A program made the position numbers and the translations under genes. 60,619 bases of DNA from Cyanobacteriota bacterium (GTDB taxonomy: Bacteria; Acidobacteriota; Vicinamibacteria; Vicinamibacterales; UBA2999), in assembly GCA_019752015.1 (NCBI GenBank), contig JAIEMQ010000026.1, positions 1-60,619 of the forward strand, in the 5' to 3' direction. This document shows, one piece after another, positions 34,114 to 42,711 of the stretch. Below the pieces are notes generated by a model, which ran no database searches, was not told the origin of the DNA, and was given only the letters and a program-made list of their open reading frames with translations. Numbering within the stretch: the first letter of the stretch is position 1; each line of letters opens with the position of its first letter.

Positions 34114-34147
34114 CGGGCCACAGCCAAGTCCCGGCGTGCGGCGTCCT

Positions 34148-34516
34148 ATGATGTCGAGCGACTTGATGCGGACCGTGGCTGTCTCAGCGCTGCTACTCGT
34201 TTTCGGGGCTTGGCCGGCATCCGCCGGACAACAGGCCGACCCGGCGCTCGACCGAATCCGGGCGGCGCTCTCGGCCATTGCGGAATCGCCCGCGATCGTC
34301 ATGACGCAACCGCCCGTCAGGTCATGGGGCGGCATGACGATGGTCCAGCCCGACACCGTCCGCGGCGAGTTTGTCCGCATCAAGGTGCCCGTCGGCGAAA
34401 TCACCATGAAGGCCGCGCGCGCGATCCAGAGAGCTCACTATCATCGCGCGGAGCGGAAAGCTCGCGAACGCGTCGACCGCGCGCTTCAGGACTTCATCAA
34501 ACAGCAGTCTCGATAG
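34148..34516 (+). CDS. Small secreted protein of unknown function
   Basis: About 122 residues. A signal peptide (MRTVAVSALLLVFGAWPASA) lies behind candidate starts ATG 34148, 34151 and 34166. The mature part is about 100 residues with an N-terminal helix, a Pro/Gly segment (TQPPVRSWGGMTMVQP) and a basic C-terminal helix (RAHYHRAERKARERVDRA). No family is recognised. It is divergent from the group II intron and convergent with the ADOP permease, whose stop lies 10 nt away. Confidence 0.6.
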   Translation: MMSSDLMRTVAVSALLLVFGAWPASAGQQADPALDRIRAALSAIAESPAIVMTQPPVRSWGGMTMVQPDTVRGEFVRIKVPVGEITMKAARAIQRAHYHRAERKARERVDRALQDFIKQQSR

Positions 34517-34525
34517 GGCAGACGG

Positions 34526-37123
34526 CTACTCTGCTCGTAACGCGATCACCGGATCGACGAACGCCGCACGCATCGCTGGTGCGGCGCACGCTACGAACGC
34601 GATCACGCTCAGCAGCACCGTCGCGATCGCGAACGTCGCCGCATCATGCGGATCGATGCCGTAAAGCAGGCTCGCGATCAGCCGGGTCGCAGCGATCGCG
34701 GCCGCGAGGCCCGCGATGACGCCGGTGACGACGCTGAGCATGCCCTGAGCCACGATCATCCTGACCACGCGCGCGCGTTCGGCGCCGAGCGCCAGGCGGA
34801 TGCCAATCTCCTGCGTGCGCTCCGCGACCGCGTAAGCCACCAGGCCGTAGACGCCGACGACGGCGAGCACTAACGCGACGAGCGCGAAGGTGCCGAGCAG
34901 GAGCAGGTTGAACCGGCGCGGCGCGATCGATTGCAACAGCGACTCCTCCATCGTCTTCACTTCGTAAAAGGTCTGCGTGGGGTCGAGCGCCGACAGCGCC
35001 TTGCGGATCGAGGGCGCCGCGACCATTGGATCGCCGTCAACCTGCACTATCACCGTGATGCCGAACAGGAACGTGTCCGCATGGTGAAAGAACACTTCCG
35101 GCTTCGCGTCGGCGTCGATCTCGGTGTATTTCAAGTCCGACACGACGCCGATGATGGTACCGTAGCTGTCGGGTCCGAACGCGCGAATGCGCGCGCCAAT
35201 CGGATCCACATCAGAAAAGTCGCGGCGCGCCAGCGATTCGTTGATCAAGACCTGGTTCGGCGTATCAATCTCCTCGAACCACCGGCCGCTGACGATCGAC
35301 ATGCCGAGCAATCGTCCGAAGTCCGCCGAGATCGAGCTCGACGGGGCTTCCCTGATCGCGCGGAGCTCGGGCGGCGGCGGCATCGGATCGCCCTCTTTGA
35401 GAATCAGCGTCGTCGAATCGCCGCCGCTGGTGAGGGCGGCCGAGCGGACACCGGGCAGCGCTTTCGCCCTCGCGAGCAGCGCCGCAGCGAGATCGTGCCG
35501 CGCGCGCTGATCTCGATACTGCGGACCGCGGAAGTCCATCCGCATCGTGAGGATCTGTCCGGGCGCGAAGCCGGCCGGATAACTGGTCATCCGCCAAACG
35601 CTCTTCGCCATCAGTCCAGCGCCGGTGAGGAGTACGACTGTCAGCGCCACCTGCAGGCCAATCATCGCGCGACCGGTCAGCAGCACACGCCGCGATGCGG
35701 ACACGCTGCGGCCGCCCTCCTTGAGGACCTCCTGCACCCTCGTAAATGCCAACGCCAGCGCCGGACCGACACCGAACAACAGCGCCGTACCAATCGAGAG
35801 CACGATCGCGACTGCCATCACGCGCAGGTCTAGTGTCGTCTCGCCCAGGCGGGGTACGGCCGCTCCCATCAGGCCGACCACGATGCTAATCAGCCAAGAC
35901 GCGAGCACTACTCCGCCAACGCCTCCCAGCACCGCATACGCCAGGCTCTCCGCGAGCAATTGCCTCATCACGCGTAGTGGCCCGCTGCCGATCGACATAC
36001 GCAGCGCGATCTCCTTTCGCCGCTGCGCCGATCGGGACAACAGCAGATTGGCGACGTTGGCACACGTCATCAACAGCACGATGATGGCGGCCGACAGCAG
36101 CACCGCGAGAGCGCGGCGTGATGGACCGACAATGCGATCGCGTAACGGCACGACGACCGCCGCTGTCGATCCGAATGGCGTCGGGTGCTCGCGCTGCTCT
36201 CGCGCGTGATTCGCCTCGATCTCGGCGCGAGCCTGTTCAATCGTGATGCCCGGCTTGATCTCGCCGATCGCCTGATACAGGCGCACCTGCGTCTGCGGCG
36301 TGAACACCTTCGGCGGCGGCGTGAGCGCCATCATCCGATACGCGGCCGCGTCGACGCGATCCAGCCCCGGCCGCCACTGCTGCGTCACCAGCTGCGGCTC
36401 GAAATCATCCGGCAGCACGGCGCCGATCGTGGCCTGGCGGCCGTCGACCATCACGGCGCGGCCGATAACCTTCGCATCGCCGTTGAACTGCTCGCGGAAA
36501 ACGCGATGCGTCAGCACGATGACTTCGGGATTCGTCGCGGCGGGCAAGGTTCCGAGCAGCGGCTTCGCCCCCGTCACTTCCCAGAATCCGTCCGACGCCT
36601 GAACGATCCTGAGGCGCGACGCCTCGCCGCCGGCGACCACCGTCGAGTCCACATAGTCGTAGGCGATCATGTGCGCGACCGATGCCGACGACTGCCAGTT
36701 GCCAAAGTCGATCGAGCTCATCATTTCGTGGTTGTTGCGATCGACCGTTGCCAGCCACACCATGCGATCGGGATGCTCGTAGCGAAGCGGCCGGATCAGC
36801 ACGGCGTTGACCACGCTGTAGATCGCCGTGGTCAGGCCAATGCCGAGCGTCAGCGTGATCAGAATCGCAAATGAGAACCCGGGGTTGCGGCGGACGTACC
36901 GGGCCGCGTCGCGCGCATCCTGGCGGAGCTGCTCGAGCCACTGCGGGACCCACACGCCGCGCACGTCCTCTTTCACGCGCGTGACATTGCCGAACTTGCG
37001 AATCGCCGCCGCGCGCGCATCCTGTTCGGACATGCCGCGGGCGATGTTGTCTTGCGTCTCCTCGTCGATGTGGTCGCGGATCTCGCGATCGAGATCATCG
37101 AGGTCGGGCGCGCGCCGGATCAT
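34526..37123 (-). CDS. ADOP-type ABC transporter permease (FtsX/MacB domains)
   Basis: 865 residues. The ATG at 37121-37123 ([10 protein letters not shown]) has GGAGGAG in front of it. An N-terminal permease-prefix helix region (about 1-60, with [20 protein letters not shown]) is followed by a first membrane segment, a MacB-type periplasmic domain, an FtsX domain, a second periplasmic domain and a C-terminal FtsX domain ending [12 protein letters not shown]. This is the duplicated ADOP architecture typical of Acidobacteriota. Without a partner ATPase gene nearby, substrate is unknown. It is translationally coupled (ATGA, 37120-37123) to the PadR regulator. Confidence 0.9.
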   Translation of the reverse strand: MIRRAPDLDDLDREIRDHIDEETQDNIARGMSEQDARAAAIRKFGNVTRVKEDVRGVWVPQWLEQLRQDARDAARYVRRNPGFSFAILITLTLGIGLTTAIYSVVNAVLIRPLRYEHPDRMVWLATVDRNNHEMMSSIDFGNWQSSASVAHMIAYDYVDSTVVAGGEASRLRIVQASDGFWEVTGAKPLLGTLPAATNPEVIVLTHRVFREQFNGDAKVIGRAVMVDGRQATIGAVLPDDFEPQLVTQQWRPGLDRVDAAAYRMMALTPPPKVFTPQTQVRLYQAIGEIKPGITIEQARAEIEANHAREQREHPTPFGSTAAVVVPLRDRIVGPSRRALAVLLSAAIIVLLMTCANVANLLLSRSAQRRKEIALRMSIGSGPLRVMRQLLAESLAYAVLGGVGGVVLASWLISIVVGLMGAAVPRLGETTLDLRVMAVAIVLSIGTALLFGVGPALALAFTRVQEVLKEGGRSVSASRRVLLTGRAMIGLQVALTVVLLTGAGLMAKSVWRMTSYPAGFAPGQILTMRMDFRGPQYRDQRARHDLAAALLARAKALPGVRSAALTSGGDSTTLILKEGDPMPPPPELRAIREAPSSSISADFGRLLGMSIVSGRWFEEIDTPNQVLINESLARRDFSDVDPIGARIRAFGPDSYGTIIGVVSDLKYTEIDADAKPEVFFHHADTFLFGITVIVQVDGDPMVAAPSIRKALSALDPTQTFYEVKTMEESLLQSIAPRRFNLLLLGTFALVALVLAVVGVYGLVAYAVAERTQEIGIRLALGAERARVVRMIVAQGMLSVVTGVIAGLAAAIAATRLIASLLYGIDPHDAATFAIATVLLSVIAFVACAAPAMRAAFVDPVIALRAE

Positions 37124-37470
37124 GACGGCTCCTCCATGCTCGAGTGCAGGATGCGCGCAATCGCGCCGGCCAGCTTGTCCCACTTGCCGGTCTCCACACT
37201 CAACTGCTTCCTGCCCTTCGCGGTCAGGCGATAAAACTTGGCGCGCCGGTTGTTCTCGGACGTGCCGTCCTCGGCGGCGATCCAGCCGCGCTTGATCAGC
37301 CGGTGCAGCGCCGGATAGAGCGAGCCCTGCTCGACCTGCAACACGTCGGCGGAGGTCCGCTCGATCGCTTTCGCAATCGCGTGGCCGTGCGCGGGTCCGG
37401 GCTGCAGGGTCCGGAGGATCAGCAGATCGAGCGTGCCCTGAAGCAGCTCAATACGGTCTTTAGTAGACAT
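37120..37470 (-). CDS. PadR-family transcriptional regulator
   Basis: 116 residues from ATG 37468-37470. [29 protein letters not shown] and [19 protein letters not shown] form the PadR winged helix, followed by [18 protein letters not shown] and a C-terminal dimer helix. GTG 37491 is an alternative start, seven residues longer. PadR proteins repress coupled transport genes and release on ligand binding. A long inverted repeat covers the start codon and probably is its own operator. It overlaps the ADOP permease by four bases. Confidence 0.9.
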   Translation of the reverse strand: MSTKDRIELLQGTLDLLILRTLQPGPAHGHAIAKAIERTSADVLQVEQGSLYPALHRLIKRGWIAAEDGTSENNRRAKFYRLTAKGRKQLSVETGKWDKLAGAIARILHSSMEEPS

Positions 37471-37505
37471 TCTAGGTGAAACTACGCCCACTCACCTAGA
37501 ATGTC
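37466..37505. promoter_or_regulatory. Inverted repeat over the padR start (probable operator)
   Basis: GACATTCTAGGTGA and TCACCTAGAATGTC are perfect 14-nt complements with a 12-nt spacer. The padR ATG lies in the left arm. Size and position fit a PadR dimer-of-dimers operator. Confidence 0.65.
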
Positions 37506-37539
37506 AAGGTGAGTCATCCCGCCGCGGATGAGCTGCGCG

Positions 37540-37580
37540 GGCGCCGGCCCTCGCCGTAGCTCGGCAGAGCGAAGGCGGGC
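37540..37580. repeat. GC-rich palindromic repeat (CTCGCCGTAGC type)
   Basis: GGCCCTCGCCGTAGC...GCGAAGGCGGGC, the same type as at 48671-48724. It lies between the padR operator and the lipoprotein gene. Confidence 0.5.
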
Positions 37581-37606
37581 ATGCAACGTGAATGCAATCC
37601 CATTCG

Positions 37607-38422
37607 ATGAAGCTACAGCCGGGATTGCTGGCCGCGGCGTTACTCACTCTGGCGGTTGCGGGTTGCAGCCACGGAACGATCAGTGAGATTCCGACCGCGC
37701 CGACGCAGACCCCGGCGGTGACCATCGCGGCGCTGACGGTCACGCCCGTCGGTGGCGGAACCATGATCGAAGGCCTGACGGCGCCAATCACGTCGAGCGG
37801 AGGGTTCCCGGCCACGGGCGCCGCGCTGGGCGCGTTCGCGCAATACACCGACGGCTCCGGCAAGTACGTCGAGGCCACCTGGACGTCGAGCGACTCGGGC
37901 GTGATTGCGATCGAGGGCGGCAATTTCATCGCGAGGGGCCGCGGCACCGCGATCGTCACCGCTGCCGCGGAAGGCAAGACCGACAGCGAAACCTTCGTCG
38001 TTCAACCCGGCATCGCGGGAACCTGGTCGGGCACCCTGCTGGTTGAACAGTGCGCTGCCGACACCGGCTCGATGTCCGAAGTGGTGTGTTATCCGCCGAA
38101 CCAGGGCCGCACGCCGGGCGTGCTCGCGGTCGGGGCGCAGCCGCCGATGACGCTGCAAATCACGAAGTCAGGAACGGATCTCAGAGCGGCTGTTCAATTC
38201 GGCGATCTGCGCGGCACCCTGACCGGCACCGATCGCGGCCAGAATTTCCTGACGCTGACCGGTGATCTGACGTCGAGTGCGACGACGATGAAGGTGGTGA
38301 TCTTTGACGCGCGGGTTCGCGAGGATGTGATGGAAGGGGCGATCGGCGTCGAAGTGCGAAACACCAGCCTGCCCGGGCACGCTCAAGTCGCCTTGCGCAT
38401 CAACACCGTGACGCGCCGCTGA
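37607..38422 (+). CDS. Lipoprotein with a Big_2-type Ig-like domain
   Basis: 271 residues. The lipobox LAVAGCSHG follows a hydrophobic signal from ATG 37607. The middle (about 40-130) resembles a bacterial Ig-like domain: QYTDGSGKYVEATWTSSDSG, then GNFIARGRGTAIVTAAAEGK. The last ~120 residues are a beta-rich segment (IAGTWSGTLLVEQC) like the one in the BACON lipoprotein at 29641-30309. It is likely surface or periplasmic. It ends base-to-base against the response regulator. Confidence 0.75.
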   Translation: MKLQPGLLAAALLTLAVAGCSHGTISEIPTAPTQTPAVTIAALTVTPVGGGTMIEGLTAPITSSGGFPATGAALGAFAQYTDGSGKYVEATWTSSDSGVIAIEGGNFIARGRGTAIVTAAAEGKTDSETFVVQPGIAGTWSGTLLVEQCAADTGSMSEVVCYPPNQGRTPGVLAVGAQPPMTLQITKSGTDLRAAVQFGDLRGTLTGTDRGQNFLTLTGDLTSSATTMKVVIFDARVREDVMEGAIGVEVRNTSLPGHAQVALRINTVTRR

Positions 38423-39004
38423 TCAAGCCATCCGCAGCTTGCGCAGAATCCTGATGATCCTCGCGCGCAGGCGGTCGTCGGTCCACTGGTCGATGTCGTC
38501 TCGCTTGTCCGGCTGCTCTTCTTCCTCCGAGATCTTCTCGAACATCAGCAGCCGCGTCGCTTCGAGGAGGCCGTCGGTGCCGAACGGCTTTTCGATGAAC
38601 GACTCCCCGGCGTCGAGCTCGGTCAGATCCTTGAACAGCGTGTCGGCGAAGCCGGTGACGTAGAGCACGCGCACGTCCGGGAAACGGCGGCGTGTGATCA
38701 TCGCCAGCTCGCGCCCATTGAGCCCGGGCATCATCAGGTCGGTCACCAGGAGATCGACGCCCGGATATCCCGGCGCGTTGATCATCTGCGCGGCGTCGTC
38801 GCCGGAGCTTGCCGACGCGATGTCGTAGTTATCGGTGGCGAGGATTCGAGTCACCAGCTTGAGAATCGGCAGCTCGTCGTCCACGACCAGCAGCCGCTTC
38901 CGGATGTCGAGCGGTGCACGCTTCAATCCCGTCCCGGACGGATCGCCGGGTCGATGAATCAGCGGAACGTTGGGGAGAGGCGCGCGATCCGGTCCAGCCG
39001 ACAT
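38423..39004 (-). CDS. Response regulator receiver protein
   Basis: 193 residues. A Pro-rich N-terminal ~35 residues precede a receiver domain with LLVVDDELPIL, phospho-Asp in LLVTDLMMPGLNGREL, Thr in VLYVTGF and Lys in FIEKPFG. The C-terminal ~50 residues are charged (ISEEEEQPDKRDD) and carry a basic helix, not a known output domain. It therefore acts as a stand-alone adaptor, or its output is protein interaction. No kinase is adjacent. It is convergent with the lipoprotein gene without a gap. Confidence 0.85.
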   Translation of the reverse strand: MSAGPDRAPLPNVPLIHRPGDPSGTGLKRAPLDIRKRLLVVDDELPILKLVTRILATDNYDIASASSGDDAAQMINAPGYPGVDLLVTDLMMPGLNGRELAMITRRRFPDVRVLYVTGFADTLFKDLTELDAGESFIEKPFGTDGLLEATRLLMFEKISEEEEQPDKRDDIDQWTDDRLRARIIRILRKLRMA

Positions 39005-39118
39005 TCGGTGCGCACTATCTTAACGTCCCTTGCACGCTTCCTGACATGACACAGGCGACGCGGAGGACATCCGCCTCTCGCGCCGCCTGCTTTTCTGCGC
39101 AGAACTGCGTCGGAACGA

Positions 39119-39718
39119 TTAACGCTTGGTTGATTCGTAAATCGTTGCCGCGCCGCCGCCGACCGCCGCGCCGATCAACGCGCCCTTCTTGCCGCCGATC
39201 AATCCGCCGACGCCGGCGCCGGCGCCCGTGCCGCCGCCGATGATCATCGCCGTCTTGCCCCACGAGCGCCTGTTCTCACGCTCGGCGGCGCTGGCGCGCT
39301 GCCGCGCGGGCGTCACGCTGCGGGTGCGCACCACCGGCCGAGTGACGATGTCGTCGCGGTACACCGGTTGCTGATATCCCACCGGCTGTGCGTACGCCTG
39401 CGGCGCATACATCGCCTGCGGCGGGTAGCCCGCGTTGTTGCGCGTGATGCACGTCAGGTCGGTGACCTCGCGGCCGTTGACGAGCGCGCGGCGCAACACC
39501 GCTTCTTCATACGGCTGGCACTGCAGCGCCGCAGCAGTGTTTCCGAATGAGGTGTTCATCGGCGCCGTATTCGCCACCGTCATGGCATACGCGCCATTCG
39601 CTCCCAGGTCCGGTCCGTAGGCCGGAGCCGGAGACGGGCGCATCGCGGCAGCTGCGCCCAGCGCGACCGCGCCTGCCACCAATCCGCCGATTGCCGATCC
39701 CACCACTGTGTTCATCAT
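39119..39718 (-). CDS. Glycine-zipper outer-membrane/periplasmic protein
   Basis: 199 residues from the ATG at 39716-39718, behind GGAGGGG. A hydrophobic N-terminus (AIGGLVAGAVALGAAAAM) is followed by a Tyr/Pro/Gln linker and a C-terminal glycine zipper (GGGTGAGAGVGGLIGGKKGA) typical of lipoproteins and pore-like membrane anchors (SlyB/YMGG type). Two Cys residues (QCQPYEE, LTCITR) may form a disulfide. The function is unknown. It is a stand-alone gene. Confidence 0.72.
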   Translation of the reverse strand: MMNTVVGSAIGGLVAGAVALGAAAAMRPSPAPAYGPDLGANGAYAMTVANTAPMNTSFGNTAAALQCQPYEEAVLRRALVNGREVTDLTCITRNNAGYPPQAMYAPQAYAQPVGYQQPVYRDDIVTRPVVRTRSVTPARQRASAAERENRRSWGKTAMIIGGGTGAGAGVGGLIGGKKGALIGAAVGGGAATIYESTKR

Positions 39719-39734
39719 GACCGTCCCCTCCATC

Positions 39735-39803
39735 AGGTAGTCAGGTATTCGGGTAGTCAGCATTCATTCCTGTCTACCCTGTCCGCCTGTCTGCCTGTCT
39801 GAT
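39735..39803. repeat. Degenerate short repeat (CCTGTCTG, period 8)
   Basis: GCCTGTCT occurs twice in phase at 39785-39800 with decayed copies and GGTAGTCAGG units before it. It lies upstream of the glycine-zipper gene; the rest of the gap to 39946 shows nothing recognisable. Confidence 0.5.
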
Positions 39804-39946
39804 CATCAAGGCTTGTGCCACGGATTTCGGGAAGAAATCGCACTGATTCGGGGACGTTTGGAGACGATTGACACAACGTCCTCGCGTGAATCGTAGGACA
39901 TCTGGACCGTTACCGCGCGCGCGGCGAGCTCGAACGTTGCAAGCGG

Positions 39947-40504
39947 TTAAGGCACCAGCGTCCACATGTACGTGACGCCGACCGAGAGCCGCCAGTAGTT
40001 GAAATTGTCCGGACGACGCAGGTCAACATGATCCGCGGACGACCAGAAATAGCGAAGGTCTCCGCGCAACGCCGCGATATCGCTGAGCGCGACGTAGGCG
40101 CCGCCGCCGGCACTGATGCCGAAGTCATACGTCCGGGCCCGGACGCCGCACGGCGAGTCGCAGCCGTTGACCTGCAGGATTCCGGCGCCGCCGCTGCCGA
40201 ACGGACGAATGAAACCGTCGGGCCTGACCCACACGGCGTTGACCATGTACGAGGTCACGTCCAGAATCTGTCGTCCGGATCTCGCGTCGGCGGTGCGGCC
40301 GAAATCGATCTCGGCGCCCCAGCCGCTGAGATCGTGAACGGAGACCGAGGCACCGAGCGTGCCGCGCGCGTCACTGACGTCGCCGCCGGTGACGGCGCCG
40401 AGATGACCGGTCAGGAACCCGGTGTAGGTCCCTCCGCTCTGCGCGGCGGCGTCGATCGCGCTCGCGAGCAACAACGCCATCGTCCCCGCCACAAGCCGCT
40501 TCAT
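39947..40504 (-). CDS. Outer-membrane beta-barrel protein
   Basis: 185 residues. A signal peptide (LVAGTMALLLASAIDAAAQ) is followed by about eight amphipathic strands with alternating aromatic residues (GYFTGHL-like start, GISAGGGAYVALSD, NYWRLSVGVTYMW), ending in an aromatic-rich strand. It fits an OmpA/OmpW-like 8-stranded barrel. Two Cys in GCDSPCG may link a loop. The start ATG 40502-40504 overlaps the stop of the upstream peptidase gene (ATGA). Confidence 0.72.
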   Translation of the reverse strand: MKRLVAGTMALLLASAIDAAAQSGGTYTGFLTGHLGAVTGGDVSDARGTLGASVSVHDLSGWGAEIDFGRTADARSGRQILDVTSYMVNAVWVRPDGFIRPFGSGGAGILQVNGCDSPCGVRARTYDFGISAGGGAYVALSDIAALRGDLRYFWSSADHVDLRRPDNFNYWRLSVGVTYMWTLVP

Positions 40505-41088
40505 CGCTTCTCCATGTCTCCGAACAGTTGCCGGCCTTCGGTCAGCAGCCAGGCGCGCGCCTCGCGAAAGCGCGGGCAGGCGGCGGCGACGTGCGTCCAG
40601 AATCGTTTCGAATGATTCAGCTCGCGCCGGTGCATCAGCTCGTGAATCATCACGTACTCGCGCACGTCGTCCGGCACCAGGATCAGCCGCCAGTTCAGCG
40701 TGATCGATCCGCTCGCCGAGCACGCACCCCATCGCGACCGTTGATTCCTGATCGAGATCCGGGTCACCGTCACGCCGTGCGCCTTTGCCAATGCTAGCAG
40801 GTGCGGCGGCAGCTCTTTCGACGCCCGCCGGCGTAGCTCAGTCTCGTTGGGGTGGATGACACGCGGCCCGCTTTGCTGCTTGCGGAGCTGCGTCGTAATC
40901 CACGCGCCGCTGCGCTCGACGAAGGCCTGCGCTTCGCGCTTCGAGCCCCACTTCGGCAACGTCACGCGCAATGTGCCGTCGTCCAGGACGCGCAGGATGT
41001 AGCGCCGCGCCCACCGGTGGCGAATGAATGCGACAGGCGCTTGCCCACCGGAGCCTTGGCGAAGGTGGGCGAACAGATCCAGTTGCAT
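40501..41088 (-). CDS. YgjP-like M48-related metallopeptidase
   Basis: 195 residues. The zinc site HELMHRRELNHS (H-E-x-x-H plus a downstream His) and SRWGACSASGSITLNWRL identify the YgjP/DUF45 family of SprT-like metalloproteins. Role in the cell is poorly known. Residues 8-18 (HLRQGSGGQAP) are encoded by a palindromic repeat at 41040-41072 that is in frame and absent from what I know of the family. It is coupled by ATGA to the beta-barrel gene downstream. Confidence 0.85.
   Translation of the reverse strand: MQLDLFAHLRQGSGGQAPVAFIRHRWARRYILRVLDDGTLRVTLPKWGSKREAQAFVERSGAWITTQLRKQQSGPRVIHPNETELRRRASKELPPHLLALAKAHGVTVTRISIRNQRSRWGACSASGSITLNWRLILVPDDVREYVMIHELMHRRELNHSKRFWTHVAAACPRFREARAWLLTEGRQLFGDMEKR
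41040..41072. repeat. Palindromic repeat inside the YgjP-like CDS
   Basis: GCTTGCCCACCGGAGCC with TTGGCGAAGGTGGGCGA. On the coding strand it gives the RQGSGGQA peptide near the N-terminus. Confidence 0.65.
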
Positions 41089-41110
41089 AGAACGTCACTA
41101 AAGATACCGC

Positions 41111-41132
41111 AGGCGCGCCTAAAGGCACGCCT
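41111..41132. repeat. Hairpin AGGCGCGCCT-AA-AGGCACGCCT
   Basis: Ten-base arms with one mismatch around AA, between the divergent peptidase and IMP dehydrogenase genes. It shares the CTAAAG-type centre with the hairpins at 42651 and 15635. Confidence 0.55.
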
Positions 41133-41157
41133 CTACATTTGCCGATAATCTACGGGT

Positions 41158-42651
41158 ATGACTTTCGACGGGCTCGCGAACCTCGTTCGCGGCGCCACCT
41201 TCGACGACTTCCTGCTGCGGCCTCACTACAGCGTGATCGCGCGCCGCGATCCGTCCGTGATCGATCTGTCGTGCCGCTTCTCCACCAACATCACGCTGCA
41301 GCGGCCGCTGGTGTCGGCGAACATGGACACCGTCACCCGCGCGCCGATGGCCATCGTCCAGGCCGAGGAAGGCGGGCTCGGCATCATCGACCGCGGCTTC
41401 CGCAACGGCGACATCGAGCCGCAGGTGCGCGAGGTCGCCAAGGTCAAGCGGATGCAGCACATCATCATCCGCGATCCCTATTCGGTCACGCCCGAGACGC
41501 CGCTCGCGGACGCGGTCGCGCTGATGCGCCGCCGCCGCGCCGGCACGCTCGTGGTCGTCGACGGCGATCGCCGGCTGAAGGGCCTGCTCACCGAGCGCGA
41601 CGTGCGATTCGTGAATACGAAGGCAGGCAACGTGGCCTCGCGCATGACGCCTTTCGATGCGCTCGTCACCGGCCAGGGCGAGCTGACGCTGCAGGTCGCC
41701 GAGCAGATGATGGTGCAGCGCAAGATCAAGAAGCTGCCGCTCGTGGACAAGAACGGCGCGCTGATCGGCCTGATCACCGCCAAGGACATTCACCGGCAGG
41801 AACGGCTGCCCTTCGCCACGCGCGATTCGCACGGCCGCCTGCGCGTCGGGGCCGCGATTGGCGCCACCGGCGATTTCATCGAGCGCGCGGCGGAGCTGGT
41901 CAAGGCCCACGTCGACGTGATCGTGATCGACATCGCGCACGGGCATTCGGTCGTGATGGCGAAGGCCATCGACACGTTCAGGAAATCATTCCCTGACGTC
42001 GAACTCGTGGCTGGCAACGTCGCCACCGCCGACGGCGTGAAGTTTCTCGCCGAGCGCGGCGTCAACGCGATCAAGGTCGGCATTGGCCCGGGCGGCGGCT
42101 GCACCACGCGATTGACGACGAGTTTCGGTGTTCCGCAGTTACAGGCGCTGTACGAGTGCCGAGCAGGAGCGGGAGACAAAGTGCCGCTGATCGCCGACGG
42201 CGGCATCAAGCGGCACGGCGCGATCCTCGAAGCGCTGCTCTTCGGCGGCGACACCGTGATGCTCGGCAGCATGTTCGCCGGCACGGAAGAAACGCCCGGC
42301 GACACCGTGCAGAAAACCGTGGTGCTTCCGGATCAACAACGGTCGGTCAAAGTGCCATTCAAGGTGCTGCGCGGTATGGCGTCGATCCAGGCGATCCGCG
42401 ATCGGCTCGATGTCGAGGACGAAGAGGTCGTCGATCTCGAATCGATTGGCGCCGAAGGCACCGAAGTCAGCGTCCCCGCGCGCGGTTCGGTGCGGCCGAT
42501 CATCCACGACATCTTCAAGCACCTGTGCTCGTCGATCAGCTACGGCGGCGCCGGCAGCCTCGCCGAGCTCGTCAAGATGTTCCGCGCCGATCCGCTGCGG
42601 TATCTCGTCAAGCTTTCGGCGTCTTCGAAGAAAGAGAGTTACGACCGGTGA
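41158..42651 (+). CDS. guaB: IMP dehydrogenase
   Basis: 497 residues. The TIM barrel starts with ATFDDFLLRP; two CBS domains lie at about 104-215; the catalytic Cys is Cys315 in GPGGGCTTR, and LIADGGIKRHG and LGSMFAGTEE supply the phosphate contacts. It oxidises IMP to XMP with NAD+ in guanine nucleotide synthesis. The loop differs from the usual GPGSICTTR, and the C-terminal flap (SISYGGAGSLAEL) also deviates, so a GMP reductase-like or regulatory role should be kept open. A purine permease lies 3 kb downstream. Two hairpins follow its stop. Confidence 0.85.
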   Translation: MTFDGLANLVRGATFDDFLLRPHYSVIARRDPSVIDLSCRFSTNITLQRPLVSANMDTVTRAPMAIVQAEEGGLGIIDRGFRNGDIEPQVREVAKVKRMQHIIIRDPYSVTPETPLADAVALMRRRRAGTLVVVDGDRRLKGLLTERDVRFVNTKAGNVASRMTPFDALVTGQGELTLQVAEQMMVQRKIKKLPLVDKNGALIGLITAKDIHRQERLPFATRDSHGRLRVGAAIGATGDFIERAAELVKAHVDVIVIDIAHGHSVVMAKAIDTFRKSFPDVELVAGNVATADGVKFLAERGVNAIKVGIGPGGGCTTRLTTSFGVPQLQALYECRAGAGDKVPLIADGGIKRHGAILEALLFGGDTVMLGSMFAGTEETPGDTVQKTVVLPDQQRSVKVPFKVLRGMASIQAIRDRLDVEDEEVVDLESIGAEGTEVSVPARGSVRPIIHDIFKHLCSSISYGGAGSLAELVKMFRADPLRYLVKLSASSKKESYDR

Positions 42652-42710
42652 GGTCCGGCTAAAGCCGGCCCCCCACACAATTCATGTGAGGGTCCGCCTT
42701 CAGGCGGACC
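42651..42710. terminator. Double hairpin between convergent guaB and pagL-like genes
   Basis: First hairpin AGGTCCGGCT/AAAGCCGGCC (42651-42672), second GGTCCGCCT/AGGCGGACC (42691-42710), joined by CACACAATTCATGTG. It covers the whole gap between the convergent stops and belongs to the GTCCG hairpin family. Confidence 0.6.
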
Positions 42711-42711
42711 G

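Noticed and set aside
33273-34127. 284-codon minus-strand frame and several plus-strand frames in 33300-34100
   Set aside because: They coincide with structured group II intron RNA; composition is unlike protein and no reverse transcriptase motif is seen.
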